Below, one piece after another: positions 50,220 through 58,418 of a stretch of 64,000 bases of DNA; position 1 is the stretch's first letter, and each line of letters starts with the position of its first letter. The DNA comes from Pseudomonas shahriarae. Its GTDB lineage: Bacteria; Pseudomonadota; Gammaproteobacteria; Pseudomonadales; Pseudomonadaceae. The translations under genes were made by a program, and so were the position numbers. The DNA is taken from positions 3,451,001 through 3,515,000 of the forward strand of contig NZ_CP077085.1 of assembly GCF_014268455.2 (NCBI RefSeq). The letters are read 5' to 3'. The notes under the pieces are model-generated. The model saw only the letters and a list, made by a program, of their open reading frames with translations. It was not told the DNA's origin and did no database searches.

Positions 50220-51676
50220 CAGTCGCGCACCGCACGCAGAACCTGCTCCAGGCTGGTTTCGCCACGGCGCAGGCATTCGGTGGCCATGGCGGTCAGGCTC
50301 TGGCGCTTGTCGGCGAGGTATTCGTGCATGGCCGCTTCGCTGGCGCCGTCGTACAACAGGCTGATCAAGCCGGCATCCAGGGTGATGAATTCATAGAGGC
50401 CGATCCGCCCGTGGTAACCACTGCCCTGGCAGTCGTCGCAGCCCTGGGGGTGAAAGCTGTGTTCCAGCAGGGCCAGCTCCGGCCACAACTGGCGCTCGGC
50501 GGCCAGCAACGGTGCCGGCGTTGCGCAATGGCACAAACGCCGCACCAGACGCTGGGCCATCACGCCCTTGAGGCTGGAGGCGATCAGGAACGGTTCGATG
50601 CCCATGTCCCGCAACCGCGTGACCGCGCCCACCGCGCTGTTGGTGTGCAGCGTCGACAGCACCAGGTGCCCGGTGAGGCTGGCTTGCACCGCGATCTGGG
50701 CGGTCTCCTGGTCGCGGATTTCGCCGAGCATGATCACGTCCGGGTCCTGGCGCAGGATCGCCCGCAGGCCGCTGGCGAAGGTCATGCCGGCGCGGGGGTT
50801 GATCGCGGTCTGGCCGATGCCGGTAATCGCGTACTCCACTGGGTCTTCGACGGTGAGGATATTGCACGAACCATCGTTCAGCGCATTCAGGCTGGCATAC
50901 AGCGTGGTGGTCTTGCCCGAGCCGGTGGGCCCGGTGCTCAGCAAGATCCCGTTGGGCCGCGACAGGCAGGCGCGCAGGGCCTGTTCGACCTCTGCAGGCA
51001 TGCCCAGGTTGTTCAGGTCCAGCAGGTTGGCCTGCTTGTCCAGCACACGCATTACCACACGTTCGCCGTGAATGCCGGGCAAGGTCGAAACCCGGATATC
51101 CACCTCGCGCCCGCCGGAGCGCAAGGTAATGCGCCCGTCCTGGGGCTGGCGTTTTTCGGCGATATCCAGGCGCGCCATGACCTTGATCCGCGACACCAGC
51201 ATGGCCGACAAGGCCCGTGGCGGGCGCAGGATCTCGCGCAGATGGCCGTCCACCCGCAAGCGCACCACCAGGCTCTGTTCGAAGGTCTCGATATGGATAT
51301 CCGAGGCCCGCAAACGCAGGCCTTCAGCGAACAGGCCATTGATCAGGCGGATCACCGGCGCTTCGTTGTCACTCTCCAGCAGGTCTTCGATCCGTGGCAG
51401 TTCGTTGATCAGGCTGTCGAGATCGACCTGCTCGCCGATGCCCTCGATCAACGCTGCCGTGGCCGACTCGCCGGCCTGGTACAACGCCCCCAGGCGCAGT
51501 TCGTATTGGGCCGGATCGAGGTGCTCGACCAGCGTCGGCAGGCCATGCACGCGCAGCACTTCCTGCAAGGCGTCGGTGTCGACATCCTCGCGCAAACACA
51601 AGGTCCAGCCTTGCGCGCCCGGCGCCCGCGCCAGGCCCGCCTGGCGTGCCAGTCTATAGGGCAACAACGTACTCAC
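50219..51676 (-). CDS. gspE: Type II secretion ATPase GspE
   Basis: A GTG at 51676 overlaps the gspD stop (GTGA) with GAGG seven bases upstream; a second GTG one codon earlier is less well spaced. About 485 residues. Walker A is GPTGSGKT near residue 250, the Asp box is LTVEDPVEY, Walker B is IMLGEIRDQETAQ and the His box is GHLVLSTLHTNSA. The zinc-type cysteine element is CHC followed by CDDC about 35 residues later, so the first half differs from the usual CxxC. It drives pseudopilus assembly from the cytoplasm. Confidence 0.95.
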   Translation of the reverse strand: MSTLLPYRLARQAGLARAPGAQGWTLCLREDVDTDALQEVLRVHGLPTLVEHLDPAQYELRLGALYQAGESATAALIEGIGEQVDLDSLINELPRIEDLLESDNEAPVIRLINGLFAEGLRLRASDIHIETFEQSLVVRLRVDGHLREILRPPRALSAMLVSRIKVMARLDIAEKRQPQDGRITLRSGGREVDIRVSTLPGIHGERVVMRVLDKQANLLDLNNLGMPAEVEQALRACLSRPNGILLSTGPTGSGKTTTLYASLNALNDGSCNILTVEDPVEYAITGIGQTAINPRAGMTFASGLRAILRQDPDVIMLGEIRDQETAQIAVQASLTGHLVLSTLHTNSAVGAVTRLRDMGIEPFLIASSLKGVMAQRLVRRLCHCATPAPLLAAERQLWPELALLEHSFHPQGCDDCQGSGYHGRIGLYEFITLDAGLISLLYDGASEAAMHEYLADKRQSLTAMATECLRRGETSLEQVLRAVRD

Positions 51677-53622
51677 CACACGCCCTCGTCGAGACGCTCG
51701 CGGCTGGCCGGGAACAGGCGCAGCAAGGCGTTGTTATCGGAGATCGCGGGCAATGCCAGGTTCGAATTGACCTTTAGGTTGCGGTACTTCTCGCTGCTCA
51801 GTTGGGCCAGGGTTTCGCCGTCGCGCATGATCCGCGGGCGGATAAACACCATCAGGTTCTGCTTGGTGCGCTGGCTGGCGTTGGAGCGGAACAGCCGCCC
51901 TACCCCTGGGATATCGCCGAGCCACGGCACACGCTGGTCACTGTTCTTGGCCTCGTCGCCGATCAGCCCGCCCAGCACCACCAGGCCGTTGTCTTCGACC
52001 ATGACCTTGGTCTTGATCTCGCGCTTGTTGGTGATCACATCGCTGGCGCCGGTACTCTCGGCAATCGACGAGACCTCTTGCACGATGTCCAGGCGCACGG
52101 TGTTGTCGATATTGATCTGCGGCTTGATCCGCAGCTTGATCCCCACTTCCTTGCGCTCGATGGTCTGGTAGGGGTTGGTGTTGTTCTGTGTCACCGAGCC
52201 CGTCACAAACGGTACTTCCTGGCCCACCAGGATCGACGCTTCGGCGTTGTCCAGGGTCAGCAGGGTCGGGGTCGAGAGCAGGTTGAAGCCACTTTCGCTT
52301 TTCAACGCATTGAGCAGCGCAAGGAAGTTCAGCCCGCCGCCATTGAGCTTGCCGAAGCCGGCGGTCGCCCCTGGCACATTGGCCAACAGCTTGCCCAGGC
52401 CTGCGGTGTCGCCGCTGCCAGCGGCCCCGGCCAGGCCAGCGATGCTCGTCCCACCATTGGTAAAGTTCACCGCGCCGCCGCCAAACGAATCGCCCAAAAA
52501 CAGCCATTGCACCCCCAGTTCCTGGGCGCGGGTGTCGGAGACTTCGGCGATGATTGCTTCCACCACCACCTGGGCGCGGCGGATATCCAGTTGTTCGACG
52601 ATGGTGCGGTAGGCGGCGATTTCGCTGTCCGGGCCGACCATCACCACGGCGTTGGTGCCCTCCTCCGATTCCATGCGAATGCCTGAGGCGCTGACCGCCA
52701 TCTGCTTGGGCGCACCTTCGGTGGGCACGCCTTCGCCACCGGCGCCCGGGGTGTCCTGGCTCAAGCCGCGCAGCACCTTGACCACCTCAGCCGCATTGGC
52801 ATGGCGCAGGTACATCACCACCGTGTTCGAAGGTCGCAAGGCAGTTTGTGGCTGGTCCAATTGCTTGAGCAACGCGCGCACCCGCTGGCGGCTGTCGGCA
52901 CTGCCGCGTACCAGCAACGCGTTGCTGCGCGGGTCGGCAACCACCTGCGCGCCATCGGCGCCCTGCTCGCGGGCCAGCAGGCGGGTCATCAATTGTGCGG
53001 TGTCATTGGCGCTGGCATTGACCAGGGGCAGCACTTCCAGGGGCTCCTGGCTGACCTGGTCGAGTTGCTGCAACAGCGCATCGATACGGTCGAGGTTGCT
53101 GCGCCAGTCGGTGATCACCAGCAGGTTGGCCGACGGGTACGGGCTGATCACTCCCACCCGGGGGTCAATCAGCGGCTTGAGGATATTGAGCATCTGTTCA
53201 CTGGCGGCGTTGCGCACACTGAATACCCGGGTGGCCATGCCATCGTTGGCTTGCACGGCCTGGCGTGCAGACTCCACCGGCACCGGCTCCAGGCGCGCGG
53301 CCTGGTCCGGCACGATTTTCACGCTGCCATTGGGCAGGTTGACCGCAGCAAAACCCTGGGCGCGCAACTGGGCGAGGAAGATGTCATAGATGGCCTCGCT
53401 ACCAAGCATATCGAGGCTGCGCACCGTGACCTTGCCCTTGACCCGTGGGTCGATGATGAAGGTGGTGTTGGTGATGCGCGACACGCTGTCGATAAAGTCC
53501 GTGAGTTCGGTGTCGATGAAGTTCACTTCATACAAGGCCGGCGCGTCTTCGGCGTGGGCTGGAGTCACACTCAAGGCCAGGCACAATGCGCTCAGGCCCA
53601 GGCATTTATTGATCATGTGCAT
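51673..53622 (-). CDS. gspD: Type II secretion outer-membrane secretin GspD
   Basis: 649 residues with a signal peptide (cleavage after AHA near residue 24). N0 (YEVNFIDTELTDFIDSVSRITNTTFIIDP), N1-N3 (VLPLVNASANDTAQLMTRLL; VMYLRHANAAEVVKVLRGL) and the secretin domain (QVVVEAIIAEVSD, then VPWLGDIPGVGRLFRS) are all present. A Gly/Ala-rich insert near residues 390-420 lies in the gate region. It forms the outer-membrane channel. No GspS pilotin gene is adjacent. Confidence 0.96.
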   Translation of the reverse strand: MHMINKCLGLSALCLALSVTPAHAEDAPALYEVNFIDTELTDFIDSVSRITNTTFIIDPRVKGKVTVRSLDMLGSEAIYDIFLAQLRAQGFAAVNLPNGSVKIVPDQAARLEPVPVESARQAVQANDGMATRVFSVRNAASEQMLNILKPLIDPRVGVISPYPSANLLVITDWRSNLDRIDALLQQLDQVSQEPLEVLPLVNASANDTAQLMTRLLAREQGADGAQVVADPRSNALLVRGSADSRQRVRALLKQLDQPQTALRPSNTVVMYLRHANAAEVVKVLRGLSQDTPGAGGEGVPTEGAPKQMAVSASGIRMESEEGTNAVVMVGPDSEIAAYRTIVEQLDIRRAQVVVEAIIAEVSDTRAQELGVQWLFLGDSFGGGAVNFTNGGTSIAGLAGAAGSGDTAGLGKLLANVPGATAGFGKLNGGGLNFLALLNALKSESGFNLLSTPTLLTLDNAEASILVGQEVPFVTGSVTQNNTNPYQTIERKEVGIKLRIKPQINIDNTVRLDIVQEVSSIAESTGASDVITNKREIKTKVMVEDNGLVVLGGLIGDEAKNSDQRVPWLGDIPGVGRLFRSNASQRTKQNLMVFIRPRIMRDGETLAQLSSEKYRNLKVNSNLALPAISDNNALLRLFPASRERLDEGVW

Positions 53623-53629
53623 CGTCGAT

Positions 53630-54073
53630 TCATTCCTTGCGCTTGAGGCCGATCACCGGTCGCTCAGTCGGCCATGGCAAGCGCTCGCGCTGCCCTTGAT
53701 TGTCGAAAATCAGCCCCTGGTCATCAATGTCTTGCAGGACGATGCCGGGGGCCAGGCGCTGACCCAGGGTCAGCGTGCGTTCTTGTTGCTGATAGCGCAG
53801 GACCAGTACCGTGGCGCGCAACGGCGTGGCCTTGAGGCTGCCCAGGTAATCGACCTTGAGGGTGGTCAACGGCAGGTCGTCGCTGGGGGCCTGACGCGGT
53901 GTCCAGTGGTTGCTCAACAGGTCGGCGACCGGCGCCGCTGGCGGGTTTAGCGCGATCGGTTGCGCGATGCCGTGCCACAGTTGCAGCACACATTGCGCTG
54001 CCAGCCAGGCCAGGAGCGTTGCCAGCAGCAGGTTGCCCGCACGGTTCAACTGACCAGGCTCCGTGGATGCCAT
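53630..54073 (-). CDS. gspC: Type II secretion protein GspC, short form without PDZ domain
   Basis: The ATG at 54073 (AGGGG upstream) gives 147 residues and overlaps the lipoprotein gene by 28 bases. A membrane helix (NLLLATLLAWLAAQCVLQLW, about residues 13-32) is followed by a proline-rich linker and the HR domain (LKVDYLGSLKATPLRATVLVL... LGQRL) at about 71-135. The protein ends just after HR, so the C-terminal PDZ or coiled coil of most GspC proteins is missing. GspC links the inner platform to the secretin and helps select cargo. Confidence 0.88.
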   Translation of the reverse strand: MASTEPGQLNRAGNLLLATLLAWLAAQCVLQLWHGIAQPIALNPPAAPVADLLSNHWTPRQAPSDDLPLTTLKVDYLGSLKATPLRATVLVLRYQQQERTLTLGQRLAPGIVLQDIDDQGLIFDNQGQRERLPWPTERPVIGLKRKE

Positions 54074-55698
54074 CCCGGATGCCCCTGCACGTAGCGCACT
54101 TCGGGCAATTGCAGCGGCGCCAGTTGCCAATCCGCCGGCTGCTCGCGCAACCAGCCTTCAAGGTGCTGCCACAGCGGTTGCCCGGCATCGGCGGCAAAGC
54201 CCAGGCCAAAGGTGCGGCAGGTGCCGACCGGCTCGGCAAACTCACTGACCCGCTTGCCGCCCGGGCTATAGGTGACCTGCCAGGGTTGGCCGAGCCAGCG
54301 TGGCAAGTCCTGGCTGTTATCCAATAGCAGTGGTTCGCCAAACAGCTGTTCGGCGCCGTTTTCCAGGACCTGGCGCACCTGCTGCGCCGGGACATCCACG
54401 ACCGGCGCCGGGTAGCTGGCGCTCAGGCTGATCAAGTGTTCGCGGGTAATCATCTGGCCACGGGCCAAGGGGCTGTCGTAGCGCAGGCCCGGCAGCAGTA
54501 CCGCGCTCTTGGGCTCGCGGGCCAGGGCCTGGTGCAACAGGCGATCCCAACTGCCGGCGCGTACATCGCGGCGCCAGAGGTTTTCCGGGGCCTTGGCCAA
54601 GGGTTGGTCGAGCCACGCCGCGTGGGCTGCGCGCTGTTGTTGCAGGCGTGGTTGCAGGCGCTGGGCGTGGGCCTGGGCGGGAGCGTCCAACGCACTGGCC
54701 TGGGCCGCAAAAAAGCGCGCATCAAAGCGCCATTGCCCGGCCTGGGCCTGGCAGCGGATACGGAAGGCGCCGCTGGCCCGGGTCCCGCCCAGCACCACCG
54801 GGACGCGCTTGCCGGAGCTTTGCAGGATTTCTACCGGCTGCGGCCACAGGTCCTGGCCACGGGCACACAACATCAAGTCCACCTGACTCAGGCGCTCGGC
54901 CAGCCAGAAGCCCGGGCCGGTACCGACATCGGCCAGGGCCACCACCAGGTCGGCTTCTTCGCGGGCCTGGGTGAGCACCGGTTGCAGGCTGTGCAACCAC
55001 TCTTTCAAGGATCCTTGCTGGTCCCGCGCATAAGGGTCGGTAATGCCAACCACAGCGATGCGCACGCCGCCCCGGCGGAACACCTGCATGCCTGGGGTGG
55101 CCAGGCGTTGCGCGCTGGCGCTGGCCAGCCCGGCGCCCAGCACCGGGTGGCCGAATTGCTGGTACAGGCCCTGGCATTGTTCGGGCCATAGCACGCGCTC
55201 GTCGCTGCTGACTCGCACTTCGCTGCCGAGCAACTGGCTACCCTGGACCCCGGACAGGCCACGGGTCAGGTAGGCCAGGCCGCTGCCATTCCAGCACTGG
55301 CCGTTTTCCAGGGTCAGGCTATTCTCAGGCCCGGCTTCATCGCGCAGGCGTTGCAACACCGCGCCGAGTACCGCGTAGCCGCCGGTTTGCACACCGTCAC
55401 TTAAGGAGGCATCCAGCAGGCCATCCAACTGGCTGCCATCGGCCTGGCGAAAACGCGCATTGGCCCCGGTAATCCAAGGTGCCTGGCCGATGCGCGTCGC
55501 CGGCCCCAGGCGTGTGGCGGGCACCACCGGGCGACCCGGCAGGCGTGCATCGAGGGTGTCAGCGATATACAACAGGTCGACCGGCTGGCTGTCCGCAGGC
55601 CCCGCCGCAGCCCCCCGGCTGGAGCAGCCGGCCAGCCACGGGGCACAGGCGCCCAGCGTCATCCATCCCAATACATCGCGCCGCACCATTGAAACCAT
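54046..55698 (-). CDS. uxpA: UxpA-like lipoprotein with a SoxB/UshA (5'-nucleotidase) fold
   Basis: 550 residues. The N terminus VRRDVLGWMTLGACAPWLAGC combines a twin-arginine-like pair with a lipobox (Cys25). The architecture follows SoxB/UshA: an N-terminal metallophosphatase-like domain (residues 38-340) and a 5'-nucleotidase C-terminal domain (about 375-540). Expected metal ligands appear lost: the first motif reads YIADTLDA, the GGDTW-like site reads ENGQCWNG and the GHTH-like site reads ARGQDLW. I recall a lipoprotein named UxpA at this position of the P. putida Xcp cluster; the name is by that synteny. It heads the gsp operon behind a Pho box. Confidence 0.75.
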   Translation of the reverse strand: MVSMVRRDVLGWMTLGACAPWLAGCSSRGAAAGPADSQPVDLLYIADTLDARLPGRPVVPATRLGPATRIGQAPWITGANARFRQADGSQLDGLLDASLSDGVQTGGYAVLGAVLQRLRDEAGPENSLTLENGQCWNGSGLAYLTRGLSGVQGSQLLGSEVRVSSDERVLWPEQCQGLYQQFGHPVLGAGLASASAQRLATPGMQVFRRGGVRIAVVGITDPYARDQQGSLKEWLHSLQPVLTQAREEADLVVALADVGTGPGFWLAERLSQVDLMLCARGQDLWPQPVEILQSSGKRVPVVLGGTRASGAFRIRCQAQAGQWRFDARFFAAQASALDAPAQAHAQRLQPRLQQQRAAHAAWLDQPLAKAPENLWRRDVRAGSWDRLLHQALAREPKSAVLLPGLRYDSPLARGQMITREHLISLSASYPAPVVDVPAQQVRQVLENGAEQLFGEPLLLDNSQDLPRWLGQPWQVTYSPGGKRVSEFAEPVGTCRTFGLGFAADAGQPLWQHLEGWLREQPADWQLAPLQLPEVRYVQGHPGWHPRSLVS

Positions 55699-55749
55699 TG
55701 ATCTCTCACCCTGAGGCTAACTGCTTTAAGGGCGGCATAGTGGGGGTCA

Positions 55750-55771
55750 ATTAATGACGGTTTAATGTCAG
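55750..55771 (-). promoter_or_regulatory. Pho box upstream of the uxpA-gsp operon
   Basis: On the minus strand two 11-base repeats occur in register: CTGACATTAAA and CCGTCATTAAT, each matching CTGTCAT at six of seven positions. The box ends 52 bases before the ATG at 55698. A weak TATGCC, 10 bases downstream, could serve as the -10 element. Confidence 0.8.
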
Positions 55772-55928
55772 TTTTTTAACAGGAGTGAAATATGCAAATT
55801 TGCAACAAAAGGAAATAAAAAAATTAAACTTAAATACATTTTTAACAAAACCGACCGCGAATCATCACATTCGGCTCTTAGAGTTCGGGCTCCTTTCAAA
55901 AATCGTGATCTACAAAGGACCTGATGAA

Positions 55929-57959
55929 ATGAGTCGAGAGACTGGCGACAACCAGAATCGCAACCTGAGCCTCAATGAGCCGATGGAATCGGTACTCACT
56001 GCCTACCTGAGCCGCCGCAGTGTGGTACGGGGCGGGCTCGGCGCCGCGATCGCCATGATTGCCGGTACCGGCCTGACGGGCTGTTTTGACAGCGGCGGTG
56101 GCTCGGACAACGACACCCCTACCCAGCCGCCAAAGCCGGCACTGAAACTGGGCTTCAACTCGATCCCCGGCTCCCTCACCGATGCCTGCACCGTGGCCGC
56201 CGGCTACACCGCCCACGTGCTGGCCCCTTGGGGTACACCGCTGAACAGCAACGCTGCCCCCTGGAAAAGCGACGGCAGCAACACCTCGACCGACCAGGCC
56301 AACGCGGTAGGCATGCACCACGACGGCATGCACTTCTTTCCAATCAATGGCAGCTCCACCGACGGCCTGCTTGCGATCAACCACGAATACATCGATGCAC
56401 AAGCCCTGCACCCGGCGGGCCCGACCCTGGTCGGCGGTGTTCGTCCGGTCGAAGAAGTGCGCAAGGAAATCAACGCCCACGGTGCGGGTGTGATGCGCAT
56501 CAGCAAGGTCAACGGCCGTTGGCAGGTGATGGAAAACGATCCATTGAACCGCCGCTTCACCACGGCTACGGTCATGGACCTGGCGGGGCCGATGAAAGGC
56601 ACCGAGCACGTAAAAACCAAATTCTCGCCGACCGGCACCCAGACCCGCGGCACCAACAACAACTGTGGTAACGGCTATACCCCGTGGGGCACCTACCTCA
56701 CCTGCGAAGAAAACTGGCCAGGGATTTTCGTCAATAAAAGTGGCGCCCGCCCGGCAGACCAGGTACGCATCGGCGTGGGCACCGGCAACGGCAACTATCG
56801 CTGGGAGAGCGTTGCCGGTGATCCAAGCGAGGTCAACGGTGAGTTCAGCCGCTTCGACGTGACCCCAAGCGGCGCCACCGCCACTGATGACTACCGCAAC
56901 GAAGCCAGCACCTATGGCTACATCGTTGAGATCGACCCGTACAACGCTTCGACCCGCGCCGTGAAACGCACCGCCCTCGGCCGTTTCCGCCACGAAGGTT
57001 GCTGGCCGGGCCTGACCACCGCCGGCAAGCCAGTGGTGTTCTACAGCGGCGACGACTCGCAGAACGAGTACCTGTACAAATTCGTCTCCACCGCGCTGTG
57101 GGACCCGGCCGATGCCAACCCCAGTGATCGCCTGGCCACCGGCGCCAAGTACATGGACAGCGGCAAGCTCTACGTGGCGCGCTTCAATGCCGACGGCAGC
57201 GGCAACTGGTTGCTGCTCGACGTGGCCAGCCCGACCGTGGATGGCAGCACCCTGGGCGCGAAGTTCACCGACCTGCCGGGGATCATCCTCAACACCCGTG
57301 GCGCGGCCGACGCCGTGGGCGCCACGCCGATGGACCGCCCGGAGTGGACCTCGGTCAACCCGCTCAATGGCGACGTCTACCTGACGCTCACCAACAACAC
57401 CAGCCGCACCGTGGCCAACGCCGCCAACCCGCGCGTCAAAAACAAGCACGGGCACATCATTCGCTGGCATGACGCGGACAACCAGGTGTCCTTCACCTGG
57501 GACATCTTTGTGTTTGGCGCCAACGCCGCAGGCGCCCCGGACATCAACCGCTCAGGCCTGACCACACTGAACCAGTTCGCCAGCCCGGATGGCATGACCT
57601 TCGACAGCCGTGGCGTAATGTGGATCCAGACCGACAACGGCGAAAAAACCCTGACCGACTACACCAACGACCAGATGCTGGTGGTGATCCCGACCAATAT
57701 GGTCGATGCCCAGGGCAAGCAAGTGCCGGTCAATGCGCAGAACCAGGCCGACCTGCGCCGCTTCTTCGTCGGGCCTAACGGTTCTGAAGTGACGGGGGTG
57801 ACCTTCACACCCGATAACAAGACGGTGTTCGTCAACATCCAACACCCGGACAACTGGCCGTCCACCGGTGTGGCTACCGACGTCACGGTCGGCACAGTCC
57901 GCCCTCGCGCCTCCACGGTTGTGATCCAGCGTGCTGACGGGGGTGAATTGGCGATCTGA
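55929..57959 (+). CDS. phoX: PhoX-family alkaline phosphatase, Tat substrate
   Basis: The ATG at 55929 has AAAGGA eight bases upstream, giving 676 residues; the frame is open for 48 codons further but that part is AT-rich and unlikely coding. The twin-arginine signal is LSRRSVVRGGLGAAIAMIAG, followed by a TGC lipobox-like site. PhoX active-site motifs are intact: NNNCGNGYTPWGTYLTCEEN carries the Fe-ligand Cys and a Glu ligand, with VGMHHDGMHFFP upstream. The enzyme releases phosphate from organic esters using Fe and Ca. I infer it is the cargo of the adjoining T2SS (UxpB-like in P. putida). Confidence 0.92.
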   Translation: MSRETGDNQNRNLSLNEPMESVLTAYLSRRSVVRGGLGAAIAMIAGTGLTGCFDSGGGSDNDTPTQPPKPALKLGFNSIPGSLTDACTVAAGYTAHVLAPWGTPLNSNAAPWKSDGSNTSTDQANAVGMHHDGMHFFPINGSSTDGLLAINHEYIDAQALHPAGPTLVGGVRPVEEVRKEINAHGAGVMRISKVNGRWQVMENDPLNRRFTTATVMDLAGPMKGTEHVKTKFSPTGTQTRGTNNNCGNGYTPWGTYLTCEENWPGIFVNKSGARPADQVRIGVGTGNGNYRWESVAGDPSEVNGEFSRFDVTPSGATATDDYRNEASTYGYIVEIDPYNASTRAVKRTALGRFRHEGCWPGLTTAGKPVVFYSGDDSQNEYLYKFVSTALWDPADANPSDRLATGAKYMDSGKLYVARFNADGSGNWLLLDVASPTVDGSTLGAKFTDLPGIILNTRGAADAVGATPMDRPEWTSVNPLNGDVYLTLTNNTSRTVANAANPRVKNKHGHIIRWHDADNQVSFTWDIFVFGANAAGAPDINRSGLTTLNQFASPDGMTFDSRGVMWIQTDNGEKTLTDYTNDQMLVVIPTNMVDAQGKQVPVNAQNQADLRRFFVGPNGSEVTGVTFTPDNKTVFVNIQHPDNWPSTGVATDVTVGTVRPRASTVVIQRADGGELAI

Positions 57960-57966
57960 TTCAGCG

Positions 57967-57989
57967 GCAGGAGCCGGCCCGGCTCCTGC
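57967..57989 (+). terminator. Hairpin after phoX
   Basis: Perfect 9-bp stem GCAGGAGCC/GGCTCCTGC with a 5-base loop, eight bases after the phoX stop codon. No T-run follows. Confidence 0.6.
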
Positions 57990-58001
57990 ATCACGATCCT
58001 T

Positions 58002-58110
58002 GTGGGGGCTGTCGAGCTCCGGCGAGGCTGCGATGACGAGGTCATTGCCAGCATGGATGTTGGCTGATCTACCGCTATCGCAGCCTCGCCGGGGCTCGAC
58101 AGCTCCCACA
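58002..58110. repeat. REPIN of the second sequence type
   Basis: Inverted ends gtcgagctccggcgaggctg and cagcctcgccggggctcgac enclose about 45 bases. This differs from the 'gcaagcccgctcccac' type and resembles the right arm of the element at 26247-26344. Confidence 0.8.
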
Positions 58111-58177
58111 TTTGCTTTGTGGTGATCTCAAAATCAACAGGTGGGATCTCGGGTTTGCGCCACACTGCACAGCAAAT

Positions 58178-58400
58178 GTGGGGGCTTGCCTGCGATGGCG
58201 GTGGATCAGCCGCCAGAAACAGTGACTGGACTGCCGCTTTCGCGAGCAAGCCCGCTCCCACAGGGGATCTGCGCGGGGCAGAGAATGTTGGCACCACCAC
58301 AAATCAAATGTGGGAGCTGGCTTGCCTGCGATGGCGGCAGGTCAGCCAATAGATTTATCGACTGATACACCGTCATCGCGGGCAAGCCCGCTCCCACACA
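58178..58400. repeat. Two further copies of the 136-bp-type REPIN unit
   Basis: The first unit (from 58178) is almost identical to the unit at 17262-17397, including its linker with ggggatctgcgcggggcaga and the ccaccacaaatcaaa end. The second (from 58310) has the same left REP but a different spacer (cgatagatttatcgactgat-like). Together with the element at 58002 they fill the 459-base gap between phoX and gspK. Confidence 0.88.
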
Positions 58401-58418
58401 AATCCGCTCCCATACGCG

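Noticed and set aside
50078..52171. A long plus-strand open frame opposite gspF, gspE and gspD
   Set aside because: It spans three well-supported genes on the other strand and shows no recognisable domain.
55785..55928. An N-terminal extension of PhoX from a GTG at 55785
   Set aside because: The extra 48 residues are Lys/Asn/Ile-rich from AT-rich DNA and would bury the twin-arginine signal; the ATG at 55929 has a good ribosome site.
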